From Azospirillum oleiclasticum (GTDB taxonomy: Bacteria; Pseudomonadota; Alphaproteobacteria; Azospirillales; Azospirillaceae), in NCBI RefSeq assembly GCF_013423485.1, contig NZ_JABFFR010000033.1, positions 62,001 through 126,000 on the forward strand: a stretch of DNA of 64,000 bases, read 5' to 3'. The notes below the pieces were generated by a model, which made no database searches, had not been told where the DNA came from, and worked only from the letters and a program-made list of their open reading frames with translations. This document shows positions 25,717-35,720 of this stretch, piece by piece. The position numbers and the translations under genes are program-made. The number at the start of each line of letters is the position of its first letter. Position 1 is the first letter of the stretch.

Positions 25717-27351
25717 ATGCTGCCGCAGGGCGCCAGCTACGGGGAGATCGCGGACCGGTTCCGCTGGGACATTCCGGCGCACTACAACATCGGCGTGGAC
25801 GTCTGCGACCGCTGGGCCGAGGCCGACCCGGGCCGCACCGCGCTGGTCTTCCTGCGCCGCGACGGCGGGGTGGAGGAGCACAGCTTCGCCGACATCCGCG
25901 CCGCCTCCAACCGTCTGGCCAACACCCTGATCGCACAGGGCGTGCGCCGCGGCGACCGCGTCGGCATCCTGCTTCCGCAGGCGCCGGAGACGGCGGTGAG
26001 CCATGTCGCCGCCTACAAGATGGGCGCCATCGCCGTACCGCTCTTCGCGCTCTTCGGAGTGGAGGCGCTGGAATACCGGCTTGGCAATTGCGGGGCCGCG
26101 GCTGTCATCACCGACCGGGCCGGGCTGGCGAAGCTGGCCGCCATCCGCGACCGGCTTCCCGCGCTGCGCGCCGTGCTCTGCATCGACGGGCCGGCGGACG
26201 GGGCGCTGGATTACCACGCGCTGACCGCGCGGGCGTCGGATGCCTTCACCCCCGTCGACACGGCGGCCGACGACCCGGCGCTGATCATCTACACCTCCGG
26301 CACCACCGGCCAGCCCAAGGGGGCGCTGCACGCACACCGGGTGCTGCTCGGCCATCTGCCGGGGGTGGAGATGTCGCACGACCTGCTGCCGCAGCCGGGT
26401 GACCGCATCTGGACGCCGGCCGACTGGGCCTGGATCGGCGGGCTGTTGGACGTGCTGCTGCCGGCCTGGCACCACGGCATCACCGTGGTCGCCCACCGCT
26501 TCGAGAAGTTCGACCCGGAGGCGGCCTTCGCCCTGATCGGCCGCTTCGGTGTGCGCAACGCCTTCCTGCCGCCGACGGCGCTGAAGATGCTGCGCTCCGT
26601 CCCGGACGCCGGCGCCCGGTTCAAACCCGCGATGCGTTCCATCGCCAGCGGCGGCGAGACGCTGGGGGCGGAGCTGCTGGATTGGGGGCGGGAGACCTTC
26701 GGGCTGGCGATCAACGAGTTCTACGGCCAGACCGAGTGCAACATGATCGTCTCCTCCTGTGCCCGCATCATGCCGGGCAAGCCGGGGGTCATGGGGCGCC
26801 CGGCCTTCGGTCACGACGTGGCGATCATCGACGACGACGGCAACCGGTTGGAGCCGGGCCGCCTCGGCCACATCGCCGTGCGCCGGCCGGACCCGGTCAT
26901 GTTCCTGGAATATTGGCGCAACCCGGAGGCGACGCAGGGCAAGTTCATCGGCGACTGGCTGGTCACCGGCGACCAGGGCATGGCGGACGGGGAGGGCTAC
27001 CTGCGCTTCGTCGGTCGCGACGACGACGTGATCACGTCGGCCGGCTACCGCATCGGCCCCGGCGAGATCGAGGACTGCCTGATCGGCCACCCCGCCGTGC
27101 GCATGGCCGCCGTGGTCGGTGTGCCCGACCCGCTGCGCACGGAGATCGTCATGGCCTTCGTGGTGCTGCACGACGGGGTCACGCCCGACGACGCCCTGCG
27201 CCGGTCGATCCAGGAGCATGTGAAGGTGAAGCTGGCCGCCCACGAGTACCCGCGCGAGATCGCCTTCGTGGACAGCCTGCCGATGACGACGACCGGCAAG
27301 ATCGTGCGGCGGGAGCTGCGGCAGGCGGCGGTCGCCGCGCGTGGCGGGTGA
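25717..27351 (+). CDS. acyl-CoA synthetase (AMP-forming)
   Basis: 544 residues of the ANL superfamily. The P-loop 'YTSGTTGQPKG' lies near residue 191, the 'YGQTECN' A5 motif follows, then 'VTGDQG' and the hinge 'FVGRDDDVITSAGYRIGPGEIE', with the catalytic Lys in 'TTTGKIVRREL'. It activates a carboxylic acid to its CoA thioester with ATP. Overall sequence flavour is that of medium-chain or acetate/benzoate-type enzymes rather than long-chain ones. Position within the Liv transporter genes suggests that it activates the imported acid. GGGAGGGG precedes ATG 25717. Confidence 0.9.
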   Translation: MLPQGASYGEIADRFRWDIPAHYNIGVDVCDRWAEADPGRTALVFLRRDGGVEEHSFADIRAASNRLANTLIAQGVRRGDRVGILLPQAPETAVSHVAAYKMGAIAVPLFALFGVEALEYRLGNCGAAAVITDRAGLAKLAAIRDRLPALRAVLCIDGPADGALDYHALTARASDAFTPVDTAADDPALIIYTSGTTGQPKGALHAHRVLLGHLPGVEMSHDLLPQPGDRIWTPADWAWIGGLLDVLLPAWHHGITVVAHRFEKFDPEAAFALIGRFGVRNAFLPPTALKMLRSVPDAGARFKPAMRSIASGGETLGAELLDWGRETFGLAINEFYGQTECNMIVSSCARIMPGKPGVMGRPAFGHDVAIIDDDGNRLEPGRLGHIAVRRPDPVMFLEYWRNPEATQGKFIGDWLVTGDQGMADGEGYLRFVGRDDDVITSAGYRIGPGEIEDCLIGHPAVRMAAVVGVPDPLRTEIVMAFVVLHDGVTPDDALRRSIQEHVKVKLAAHEYPREIAFVDSLPMTTTGKIVRRELRQAAVAARGG

Positions 27352-27429
27352 TATGGAGACCAGGGCTGCGCAACGATAGGTTCATGGCGCGTGTTTTTCT
27401 GTGACGTGCACATCCCGCTTCGATCAGGT

Positions 27430-27477
27430 CAAGCATATGCGGCATGGTGTGTCGGGCAGAAGTTTTGAATATGCTTG
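27430..27477. promoter_or_regulatory. 9-bp inverted repeat upstream of the CZB chemoreceptor
   Basis: CAAGCATAT 27430-27438 and ATATGCTTG 27469-27477 are perfectly complementary, 30 bases apart, in a 252-base AT-rich gap (27352-27603). The first arm also overlaps the 8-bp palindrome GCATATGC. It is a candidate regulator site for the chemoreceptor gene. Confidence 0.35.
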
Positions 27478-27603
27478 GTTGTGTAAGATTTCGACTTGGG
27501 ACGCTTTGTCGCAACCGGAGTTTCTATCGGCGCACAATCTTGTCTTTGCCATGGTGAGCCGCCAACTGTGAGGAGAAGTCCCCATTCGGCTTGCAGGTTC
27601 GCC

Positions 27604-29937
27604 ATGCGTATCGGCATCGTCACCAAGGTCATGGCAGGTTTCGTCTTCGTGGCGGTGTCCGCTGGTGTGGCGGTGACGCTGCCCGTCTGGATCAACGCCG
27701 ACCGCGCCATCGACGAGGCGGTCTCGGTGCGTCTGACAGAGATGCACAAGGCGCTGCGTCAGCGCGTCGAGGCGGAAGCGGAGCGTTCGGCGTCGCTGGC
27801 CCATGCGGTGGCGGCCCTCCCCGCGGCGCGCGGCGCCATGGCGGCCGGAGACCGCGCGGGATTGCTCGCCCTGTTCGGACCGCTCTACGACGAGGCGCAT
27901 CGGGCCTTGGCCATCGACCAGTTCCAGTTCCACACGGCGCCCGCCACGTCCTTCCTGCGGCTCCACAGCCCGGGCAAGTTCGGCGACGACCTGTCCGCCT
28001 TCCGGCACACGGTGGTCGAGGCCAACCGCACCGGCCGTCCGGTCGTGGGGGTGGAGGCGGGAGTGGCCGGGCTCGGCATCCGGGCCGTGGTGCCGGTGGT
28101 CCATGATGGCCGCCCGGTCGGCACGGTGGAATTCGGGGCCTCCCTCGGCAAGCCGTTGGCCGACGCGTTCGAAGCCGCCTGGGGCGCCAGGCTGGCCATC
28201 CTGACGGTGGACGGCAACGAGGTGCGCACCATCGCTTCCAACCTTCCGGCCGGCATGCGGCCGGGCGTGGACGAGCTGCAGGCGGCCATGGCCGGCCCCT
28301 CCCCGGTCCACATCCATGAGCTGGACGGGCGGTCCTACGCCGTCCGGGCCGAGCCGATCCCCGACTACAGGGGCCGGGCGGCGGCGGCGGCGGTCATCGC
28401 GGTCGATGTGTCGGCGCAGGCCGCGGCGCGGGCCGAGGTGCTGAACAACGCGCTGCTCGGGGTGCTTGGCGCGGTGCTGCTGGGCAGCGTGGCGGGGATG
28501 CTGCTCGCGCGCGGGTTGGTGGGGCCGATCCAGGGGCTGCGGAACGTGATGGCCGCGGTCGCTGCCCGGAACTTCGACATTCCCATCGTCGCGACCGCCC
28601 GCCGTGACGAGATCGGCGACATGGCGTTGGCCCTGGCCGACCTGCGGGACCGCGCCCGCGCGATCGCCGGCAGCGAGGCGGTGTTGTCCGTGCGCGCCGG
28701 CGACCTTGAAAACCGGGAACATGCGATGCGCGGTTCGGTGGCGGAGCATCTGTCCGGGGTCGTCGATGCCGCCATCCAGGTGAACGAGAGCATCGTCTCG
28801 CTGGTGCGGATGTCGGAGGAGGTGAACGAGACCGGCCGACGCTCGCGCGACATCGCCGCCGCCGTCGAACAGTTCAGCGCCGGGCTCCGCGCCATCTCCG
28901 GCCATTCCGACGAGGCGGCCGCCGACGCCGCACGGGCCGGCACCGAGGTGCGCGAGGGGCTCGCCGCGTCCGACAGCGCGTCGGCGGTGCTGGAACGGCT
29001 GTTCGAGAATGTGCGTCGGACCGCCGTGCGGGCGGAAGGGCTGGCGGCGGTGTCCGACCGTATCGGCGGTATCGTCAACGAGATCGAGACCATTGCGAAA
29101 CAAACGAACCTGCTCGCCCTCAACGCCACCATCGAGGCGGCGCGTGCGGGGGAGGCCGGCAAGGGCTTCGCGGTGGTGGCGACCGAGGTCAAGACGCTGG
29201 CGAACCAGACCGGGCGGGCGACCGACGACGTGCGTGCGCGCATCGCCGACCTGCACGAGGCGATCCGCGCCGTGGTGGCGGATCTCCAGTCCGGTGCGAA
29301 GGCGGCGGAGGATGGCCGCCATTCGGTCGACTCGCTGCGCACCCGTCTCGATGGACTCGGCCGAACCGTGGGCACCGTCGCCAGCCGCATGGGCGAGGTG
29401 GCCGGCATCATCGGCGAACAGGCGACCGGTGCCAACGAGGTGGCCGCGGCCACGGCCGCCATCGCCGCGCTGGCCCAGGCCAACGATCGGCAATTGACGG
29501 AGACGCTGTCCGCGATGGACAGCACGGCCACCGGTCTGAACGCGGAGGTGGGCGAGTTCGCCAAGCTGGGCAGCGCGTCGGCGGTGCTCCTGGTTGCCAA
29601 GAACGATCACATCGCCTTCAAGAAAAAGATCATGGACGCCATGGTCGGGCGGTCGCAACTGGCGGTCCACGAGGTGACCGACCATCTGCACTGCCGCCTC
29701 GGCCGCTGGCTCGGCAATCTGTCGGACGAGGAGCGCCGGGGCATGCGCTCCCTCGCCACGATCGACGGGCCGCACCAGGAGGTCCACACCGCCGCGCGCG
29801 AGGCGCTGGAGCGGATGCGGCGTGGCGACACCGCCGGCCGCAAGGAGGCTCTCGATCGAATGACCGCTGCCAGTCGCGAGGTTCTTGCCGTGCTCGACCG
29901 CGCCGTCGAGGAGCTGGAGGGCCGGCGCGCGGCGTGA
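27604..29937 (+). CDS. methyl-accepting chemotaxis protein with CZB zinc-binding domain
   Basis: 777 residues. TM1 near 8-28, an extracytoplasmic double-Cache-like sensor about 30-275, TM2 about 283-300, HAMP, then the signalling domain with tip '[33 protein letters not shown]'. A C-terminal CZB domain (about 665-750) shows the His ... HCRLGRW ... H..VH pattern ('[10 protein letters not shown]', '[10 protein letters not shown]', 'PHQEVH'). CZB domains bind Zn2+ and can sense hypochlorous acid or zinc status. ATG 27604 is preferred; the frame is open to 27496. Confidence 0.92.
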   Translation: MRIGIVTKVMAGFVFVAVSAGVAVTLPVWINADRAIDEAVSVRLTEMHKALRQRVEAEAERSASLAHAVAALPAARGAMAAGDRAGLLALFGPLYDEAHRALAIDQFQFHTAPATSFLRLHSPGKFGDDLSAFRHTVVEANRTGRPVVGVEAGVAGLGIRAVVPVVHDGRPVGTVEFGASLGKPLADAFEAAWGARLAILTVDGNEVRTIASNLPAGMRPGVDELQAAMAGPSPVHIHELDGRSYAVRAEPIPDYRGRAAAAAVIAVDVSAQAAARAEVLNNALLGVLGAVLLGSVAGMLLARGLVGPIQGLRNVMAAVAARNFDIPIVATARRDEIGDMALALADLRDRARAIAGSEAVLSVRAGDLENREHAMRGSVAEHLSGVVDAAIQVNESIVSLVRMSEEVNETGRRSRDIAAAVEQFSAGLRAISGHSDEAAADAARAGTEVREGLAASDSASAVLERLFENVRRTAVRAEGLAAVSDRIGGIVNEIETIAKQTNLLALNATIEAARAGEAGKGFAVVATEVKTLANQTGRATDDVRARIADLHEAIRAVVADLQSGAKAAEDGRHSVDSLRTRLDGLGRTVGTVASRMGEVAGIIGEQATGANEVAAATAAIAALAQANDRQLTETLSAMDSTATGLNAEVGEFAKLGSASAVLLVAKNDHIAFKKKIMDAMVGRSQLAVHEVTDHLHCRLGRWLGNLSDEERRGMRSLATIDGPHQEVHTAAREALERMRRGDTAGRKEALDRMTAASREVLAVLDRAVEELEGRRAA

Positions 29938-29987
29938 CGGGCGCATCGGCCTTGACCCGCCGTCCGCCGCGTGGCAAGCCCGGACCC

Positions 29988-30692
29988 ATGCTGACCGTCA
30001 CCGACCTCGACCTCTTCTACGGCGATGCCCAGGCGCTCGACCGCGTGTCCCTCGCGGTGGCGGAGGGCAGCACCACGGCCATCGTCGGCGCCAACGGAGC
30101 CGGCAAGACCTCGCTGATCCGCTCCATCGCCGGCATCCTGAAACCGGCCGCCGGGTCCATCCGCTTCCGCGACCGCGAGATCGCCGGCCAGCCCAGCCAC
30201 CGCGTCTGCGATCTTGGCATCGGGCAGGTGGCGGAGGGGCGGCAGGTCTTCCCCAGCCTGACCGTGCGCGAGAACTTGGAGATGGGTGCGGTCATCCCGC
30301 GCGCCCGTGCCGGTGCCAAGGACAGCTTCGCCCGCGTCCTGGCGATGTTCCCCCGGCTGGAGGAGCGGCTGGGGCAGGCCGCGGGCACGCTGTCGGGGGG
30401 CGAGCAGCAGATGCTGGCCATCGGCCGCTGCCTGATGGGCAAGCCTGACCTGATCATGTTCGACGAGCCGTCGCTGGGCCTCGCCCCGGCGCTGGTGTCG
30501 GAACTCTTCCGCACCATCCGCACCCTGGCGGCCGACGGCATGACCATCGTCCTGGTGGAGCAGAACGTCGCCGCCTCCCTCAAGGTCGCCGACCGCGGCT
30601 ATGTGCTGGAGAACGGGCGCATCGCGCTGTCCGGCACCGGGGCGGAATTGCTGGCGGATCCGGCGGTGAAGCAGGCCTATCTGGGGCTGTGA
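29988..30692 (+). CDS. livF: branched-chain-type ABC transporter ATP-binding protein (LivF)
   Basis: 234 residues with Walker A 'GANGAGKTSLI', Q-loop 'GIGQVAEGRQVFPSLTVREN', signature 'LSGGEQQMLAIGRCL', Walker B 'LIMFDEPSLGLAP' and switch His replaced by Gln ('LVEQNV'), the normal LivF state. ATG 29988 starts at the family position, 50 bases after the chemoreceptor stop. It should pair with LivG (21915-22640), from which it is separated by two chemoreceptors, two surface-antigen genes and an acyl-CoA synthetase. Confidence 0.93.
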   Translation: MLTVTDLDLFYGDAQALDRVSLAVAEGSTTAIVGANGAGKTSLIRSIAGILKPAAGSIRFRDREIAGQPSHRVCDLGIGQVAEGRQVFPSLTVRENLEMGAVIPRARAGAKDSFARVLAMFPRLEERLGQAAGTLSGGEQQMLAIGRCLMGKPDLIMFDEPSLGLAPALVSELFRTIRTLAADGMTIVLVEQNVAASLKVADRGYVLENGRIALSGTGAELLADPAVKQAYLGL

Positions 30693-30939
30693 CCGGGGCG
30701 TGGTCCGATCACGCCAGGTTTGGGCATGTGAAGACCGCGAAGGTGGGCGTGACCGATGGACGAGTCGTCCCCTGGATCAAGGAAATGGCCGACCTCCCAC
30801 TGGCAGCCGCTGCTCCGTGACACGATCCGAGCACGGGGCATCTGGGAAGCAATCTGACGGAATACGGACGCCGCACCTGCGGCGCGCCGTTCCGGATGCA
30901 GCGTCAGCGTTGCCGATGTCCTGACCGCGCCATTCCTCC

Positions 30940-33264
30940 CTATTGCTGCCCGGCCACCGCGCGCTGCGGCGGGTCCGTCCAGCGACCCTCGGCCGGCTGG
31001 CCGCCGGTGGTGGGAAGCGGCAGGGCACTGTTGGCGACGTGGAGCGTGCGGTGCGGGTAGGGAATCTCGATGCCCTCCTGGTCGAAGCGCTTCTTCATCA
31101 TGCCGTTGAAGGCACGGCCGACGTTCCACTGCTGGATCGGCTTGGTCTTGATGCGGGCCTTGATCAGCACGCCCGTCTCGCGGAGGGCATCGACGCCGAA
31201 GACCTCCAACGGGGCGAGGATCATCGACGAATAGCGGGGATCGGCGCGCAGCTCGCGGCCGATGTCCTCCAGCACCTTGACCACCCGGTCCGGGTCCTCC
31301 TTCAGGGCGACGATCACGTCGAAGACGTAGAAGCTGAAGTCCTTCGTCATGTTCGACACGCTGGTGACGGCGCTGAAGGGGATGGTGTGCACGGTCCCGT
31401 CGAAGTCGCGCAGCCGCATGGTGCGAATGGTGAAACCCTCCACCAGCCCGCCCTTGCCGGCGACATTCACCACGTCGCCGACGGAGATGGTGTCCTCGAA
31501 CAGGATGAACAGGCCGGTGATCACGTCCTTGACCAGCGTCTGCGAGCCGAAACCGATGGCAAGGCCGATGACGCCGGCACCGGCCAGCAGCGGGGCGATG
31601 TCCAGCCCCAGCTCCGACAGAGTCGTCAGCATCACCATGGTGACGAGGATGACCAGGAAGGCGTTGCGCAGCAGCGGCAGCAGGGTGCGGGCCCGGGCGC
31701 TGCGCTCGACCGGCTCGCCGTCCGGGCCGGGTGCCGTCAGGTAGCGTTCGATCAGACCGCTCGCGCACTCCCACGCCGCCAGCGCCAGAGCCAGCACGAT
31801 CAGGATCGACAGGGCGGACGCGGTGATCCTCTGCCCGATCTGGCCGTTCAGCCAGTCGCTCACCCCCAGCCCCCAGGCGTCCAGCACCACCACCGCGGCG
31901 GCCACGCGCACGGCGATGCGCAGCAACCGGGCGAACGGCCCCACATAGCGCCGGGCGCGCAGCGCGAACCAGTGCGTCCGCCCGTCATGGTCGCTCAGCC
32001 AGGCCCGCATGGCGGTCGAGGCGTTGACGATCAGCCGCCCGGCAAGGCGCGCGGCACCGATGGCGACCGCGCTGATGACCGTGGCGCGGATCAGGAAATC
32101 GAACCCGCCCTCGATCTCCAGCGCCCAGATGCCGAAATTGACGACGATGTAGAGGATGGCGATCACGTGCCACACATCCGCCAGCCGCCGCCCGGCCCCA
32201 CGCAGCAGGCGGGCGGTGCGCCCCTGCCGCTTGGCCGCGGTGCCGTCCGGCTGCACCTCGCCGCGCAGCCAGCCGCTGACCGGCTTGCGGAACTGCACCA
32301 CCATCGCCACCAGCATGGCGGAGACGATGAAGCCCATCAGCTTCATCGCCGTCTCGTACATCGGGTCGGGCATGCCAAGGGCGTTTGCCGTGCGCACGAT
32401 GAACACGCCATAGACGGCGGTCAGCGCGATCACCCGGATCCAGCGCAGCAGCTTGGTCGCCTGAGCGTCCCCCACCCCGACCAGCCGCAGCGTCGGCGTG
32501 CGCGGCGACAGCAGCATGCGGCTGGCGAGCAGCACCACCTGCACGAAGATGCTGGCGTTCAGGAAGGCGATGCCGGACAGGCGCACCGCGCGCGGCGGGT
32601 CGGTGAGCGACAGGGCACCGAAACCGGCGGCGGCGAAAGCGACGATCGGCAGCAGGTCGATGACGCCGCGCAGCAGCAGCAGCGGCAGCTTCGCCGCGGT
32701 GGAACCCGCCGGCCGTTCGGCCAGCGCCGCCCGGCTCCGCCGCAGCAGGCGCGTCATCAGCAGCCGCGCTCCGTGGCCGGCCACGACCACCATGGTCAGC
32801 TCCAGCAGCAGCCGGCCCCAGGTGGCGCGCAGGGTGGGGTCGGTGATCTGCCTCTCCACCCACCACAGCGCCAGCGGCGCGTCGAGCACGGTGCGGCCGG
32901 CGGTGCCGACTTCCTCCCCCAGATCGTCCACCTTGTCGGACAGGACCGTCAGCAGCCGCGTGCCCAGACCCTCGGCCGGCACTTCCGGCTCCGCCGCGGC
33001 CTGCGCCTGTTGGAGCGCACGGAGCTGGGTCAGCAGCTCCGTTCGGCGGGCCGGGTCCTCCAGCGAGCGGATGACCCGGCCGATCTCAGCCGGATCGGGG
33101 GGGGCAGCGGCGGCGGGCGCCGCCGTGGCCGGGATGGGTATCTGCGCCGCCGGCGTTGCGGGCATCGTCATGACCGCGCCGAGCAGGACGGCCAGAAACG
33201 CCGTCAGGCGCAACAGCGCGCCGCGAGAGGCGGCCGCCCTTGCGGCCGTCGTCCAATCCATCAT
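30940..33264 (-). CDS. mechanosensitive channel, MscS family, large form
   Basis: 774 residues with a signal peptide and an N-terminal periplasmic helical domain (to about 120), then many membrane helices and the MscS pore-lining helix and beta domain ('LLAGAGVIGLAIGFGSQTLVKDVITGLFILFEDTISVGDVV', near 560-600). It opens under membrane tension to release solutes during osmotic downshock. ATG 33264 or 33261 lies after an AGGGACACC site. It converges on livF, and the 247-base gap 30693-30939 shows no clear gene or terminator. Confidence 0.9.
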   Translation of the reverse strand: MMDWTTAARAAASRGALLRLTAFLAVLLGAVMTMPATPAAQIPIPATAAPAAAAPPDPAEIGRVIRSLEDPARRTELLTQLRALQQAQAAAEPEVPAEGLGTRLLTVLSDKVDDLGEEVGTAGRTVLDAPLALWWVERQITDPTLRATWGRLLLELTMVVVAGHGARLLMTRLLRRSRAALAERPAGSTAAKLPLLLLRGVIDLLPIVAFAAAGFGALSLTDPPRAVRLSGIAFLNASIFVQVVLLASRMLLSPRTPTLRLVGVGDAQATKLLRWIRVIALTAVYGVFIVRTANALGMPDPMYETAMKLMGFIVSAMLVAMVVQFRKPVSGWLRGEVQPDGTAAKRQGRTARLLRGAGRRLADVWHVIAILYIVVNFGIWALEIEGGFDFLIRATVISAVAIGAARLAGRLIVNASTAMRAWLSDHDGRTHWFALRARRYVGPFARLLRIAVRVAAAVVVLDAWGLGVSDWLNGQIGQRITASALSILIVLALALAAWECASGLIERYLTAPGPDGEPVERSARARTLLPLLRNAFLVILVTMVMLTTLSELGLDIAPLLAGAGVIGLAIGFGSQTLVKDVITGLFILFEDTISVGDVVNVAGKGGLVEGFTIRTMRLRDFDGTVHTIPFSAVTSVSNMTKDFSFYVFDVIVALKEDPDRVVKVLEDIGRELRADPRYSSMILAPLEVFGVDALRETGVLIKARIKTKPIQQWNVGRAFNGMMKKRFDQEGIEIPYPHRTLHVANSALPLPTTGGQPAEGRWTDPPQRAVAGQQ

Positions 33265-33342
33265 GGTGTCCCTGAACCTATCGATTCTCCGTCTTCCCGC
33301 AGTTGCTAACAGCGGGAACGGCGATCGGTTCACCGGCGCGGG

Positions 33343-33963
33343 TCAGCTTCCCGGCGCACGCGGCGCGCTCCAGCCGCGAACCACGCTGACGACACGCAGA
33401 GCGAAGGTTGCGGCGACCGCGGCGATGGCGACCGGAAGGTCTGGCAGGCCGAGCCTGCCGCCGGCCACCACGATCACCGCGCCCAGCAAGGCCGCCACCG
33501 CGTAGATCTCCTCCCGCAGGACCCGCGGGATTTCGGTCACCAGAAGGTCACGCAGCACGCCGCCGCCGCAGGCGGTGATCACCGCCAGCAGCACGGCCGG
33601 CAGCGGCTCCATGCCGTAATCCAACGCCTTGCTGCAGCCGGCCACCGTGAACAGGCCGAGCCCGGCGGCGTCCAGCACCATCACCGGCTTGACCAGCCGC
33701 AGGATCGGCCGGTGGAAGAAGAAGGCGGCGAGCCCGGAGGCCAGAGCCGCCCACAGATAGCGGTCGTCCCGGAAGGTCGCCGGCGGAGCCGCCCCCAGCA
33801 GCAGGTCGCGCGCCACGCCGCCCGCCAATGCCGCCGCCATCGACAACACGAGCACCCCGAACAGATCGAGCCGGTGCCGCACCGCCAGCGTGCCGCCGCT
33901 GAGCCCGAAGATGAAGACGCCGGCCAGGTCCATCACCAGGACCAGGGACGACACGTTGCCCAT
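33343..33963 (-). CDS. TRIC-family cation channel (UPF0126/YicG-like)
   Basis: 206 residues, seven hydrophobic segments, in two related halves: 'FIFGLSGGTLAVRHRLDLFGVLVLSMAAALAGGVARDLLLG' and 'GLGLFTVAGCSKAL...VITACGGGVLRDLL'. The repeated G-G-x-x-RD signature is that of prokaryotic TRIC channels (Pfam UPF0126), which conduct monovalent cations. It begins just after the HdeA-like gene on the same strand. Confidence 0.88.
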   Translation of the reverse strand: MGNVSSLVLVMDLAGVFIFGLSGGTLAVRHRLDLFGVLVLSMAAALAGGVARDLLLGAAPPATFRDDRYLWAALASGLAAFFFHRPILRLVKPVMVLDAAGLGLFTVAGCSKALDYGMEPLPAVLLAVITACGGGVLRDLLVTEIPRVLREEIYAVAALLGAVIVVAGGRLGLPDLPVAIAAVAATFALRVVSVVRGWSAPRAPGS

Positions 33964-33972
33964 GGCGCCTCG

Positions 33973-34554
33973 CTACCGGTGCTTGCCGGCCAGCACGCGG
34001 ATCACGTTCTTGCGGTGGTAGGAGCGCTTCATGCACCCCTGCAGGGCCGCGTCGGTCATGTACAGGTGGCCGCCCGTGTTCACCACCGACTCCCCCAGTG
34101 CACCCGCATGCCAGCCATCGATCCAGCGGATCGCCGCGACCGCCCGCGACCGGTCCTCCGCCTCCAGATCGATGAACTGGAAGCATTTGAGGAAGGCCAT
34201 GTCGAAACCGCCGTCACCGGCCACAGCCACCGCCGCTGCGCCCGCCGTCGTCCCGCCCGCCACCGAGACCAGCGTGGCGTCGGGCGCCGTCCGGCAGGCG
34301 GCTTTCCACGCCGCCGTCCGCGCCGTGATGGCGCCCGGATGGTAGCCGGTCTCGTTGATCCGGCCGTTCAGCCAGCCGTCCAGCCACAGGGCGAGTGACG
34401 CGAAGGCGTCGGTGTCGGCGTCGGCCAGTGCCGTGGCGTCGCGGCAACTGATGGTCGACACATCGATGCTCGGCACGCCCTTGCCGTCGTCCGCGGCGAT
34501 AGCTTGCCCCGTCAGCAGCAGAACTGCGCCCAGCGCGACCGCAAGTCGCCGCAT
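33973..34554 (-). CDS. secreted protein with two tandem HdeA-like domains (putative)
   Basis: 193 residues with a signal peptide (to about 21, AIA-AD). Two half-proteins align: 'CRDATAL.DADTDAFASLALWLDGWLNG' (from 37) and 'KCFQFIDLEAEDRSRAVAAIRWIDGWHAG' (from 123), each followed by 'ETGYH.../NTGGH...' and closing with a Cys. Cysteines at 37/87 and 124/174 are exactly 50 residues apart in both halves, like the disulfide of HdeA (48 apart). HdeA is a periplasmic acid-stress chaperone. ATG 34554 with GAGG five bases upstream is chosen over GTG 34557. Function is inferred from the fold resemblance. Confidence 0.62.
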   Translation of the reverse strand: MRRLAVALGAVLLLTGQAIAADDGKGVPSIDVSTISCRDATALADADTDAFASLALWLDGWLNGRINETGYHPGAITARTAAWKAACRTAPDATLVSVAGGTTAGAAAVAVAGDGGFDMAFLKCFQFIDLEAEDRSRAVAAIRWIDGWHAGALGESVVNTGGHLYMTDAALQGCMKRSYHRKNVIRVLAGKHR

Positions 34555-34561
34555 CACAGCC

Positions 34562-35635
34562 TCATTGAGTCAGCGGGTCGAGGTTCTGGCGGATGTCCTG
34601 CCGCCGCGGGTCCAGCCTCAGGGCTTGGCCGAACAAGATCCGGGCGTCCGCCGTCTTGCCCTGGGTACGCAGCAGCTTGCCATAGTTGGCGTAGGCATCG
34701 CCATACTCCGGGCCGGCCTTGATCGCTTTTTGGTAGAGTTCCTGCGCTTGGTCCGGCTGGCCAAGCGTCACCATCAGGTCCGCCCACAAGGTATAGGCAT
34801 GCGGCGTGCGGTAGTTGGTCTTGCTGTCCATCTCCAGCACCTTGCGGAGCGTCGCGATGGCCGCCTCATGCTCGCCCTTCGCCGCCTGCACGCGGGCGAT
34901 GTTGTACACGGGGAGAACGAAGCCGGGCGATTTCTTGAGCGCCAGATCGAATTGCTCGACCGCGTCGTCATACCGCTTGGTCTGGAAGTTGACGAGGCCC
35001 CAGAGGTTGTGGACCCAGTGCAGGTCGCTTTCGGGCAGGGCGTGAACGCAGTTCTTCAGTTCCTGGATGGTGGACGTGAAGTCCGCGCCGCCCTCGGCCA
35101 CCGTCCGTTCATACTGGTAGGAGGCGACGATGTACGGATCGATGAAGCGGGTGGTGTCCAGCGCCACCTGCCGGATCAGCGCCTCCGGATCATCGCCGGT
35201 TCGCACGGAGGAGAACTTCTTTCCGGTTTGTGACGCCAGCCCGTGCACCGTCAGGGTCAGGCCGCTCTTGGTCTTCACCATGTCGCCGAAGACGCTGTAT
35301 TCGACCAGCCCCAGCAACTCCTGCGCCGCGACGATCGGTGTCAGGAAGTTGTAGTAGCGGCCGAGCTGCTGGATCGGGCTCTCCTCGTCCGGCAGCGAGA
35401 AGCTGCTCATCTGCCGGGCGGTGCGGGCCTCTTCCTTGATGTGCTTGACCTGCTGGGCCAGCCTGGAGGCGACGACCTGGGGCGTGTAGCCCTGATACTC
35501 GAGAGACGCCGGCACTTCGATGTTGTGGAACTGAACGGAGTCCACATCGAAGAAGACCGCATAGCCGAACAGCGCCGATAGCGCGATAACCGGCAGCGAC
35601 ACCAAACCCAGATCGAACACGTCAATCCCCCCCAC
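34562..35635 (-). CDS. TPR-repeat membrane protein
   Basis: 357 residues. One N-terminal membrane segment ('LVSLPVIALSALFGYAVFF') is followed by a region of unclear fold and then at least three TPR units in the C-terminal half ('YDDAVEQFDLALKKSPGF', 'GEHEAAIATLRKVLEM', 'GQPDQAQELYQKAIKAGPEYGDAYANYGKLLRTQGK'). The start is GTG at 35635 with only a weak ribosome site. It precedes the HdeA-like gene by eight bases on the same strand and probably shares its transcript. A scaffold or assembly role is likely; the partner is unknown. Confidence 0.72.
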   Translation of the reverse strand: MGGIDVFDLGLVSLPVIALSALFGYAVFFDVDSVQFHNIEVPASLEYQGYTPQVVASRLAQQVKHIKEEARTARQMSSFSLPDEESPIQQLGRYYNFLTPIVAAQELLGLVEYSVFGDMVKTKSGLTLTVHGLASQTGKKFSSVRTGDDPEALIRQVALDTTRFIDPYIVASYQYERTVAEGGADFTSTIQELKNCVHALPESDLHWVHNLWGLVNFQTKRYDDAVEQFDLALKKSPGFVLPVYNIARVQAAKGEHEAAIATLRKVLEMDSKTNYRTPHAYTLWADLMVTLGQPDQAQELYQKAIKAGPEYGDAYANYGKLLRTQGKTADARILFGQALRLDPRRQDIRQNLDPLTQ

Positions 35636-35720
35636 GGACAGGCATGACCCTCACCCATAGGAGTATACCATTTCGCGCTCCAGCGAAATCCACGATCTCC
35701 GGACGCCCGTGACATCGCTG

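Noticed and set aside
30693-30939. Possible insertion-sequence remnant or small gene between livF and the MscS gene
   Set aside because: Short frames on both strands lack a ribosome site and motifs; no terminal inverted repeats or target duplication were seen.
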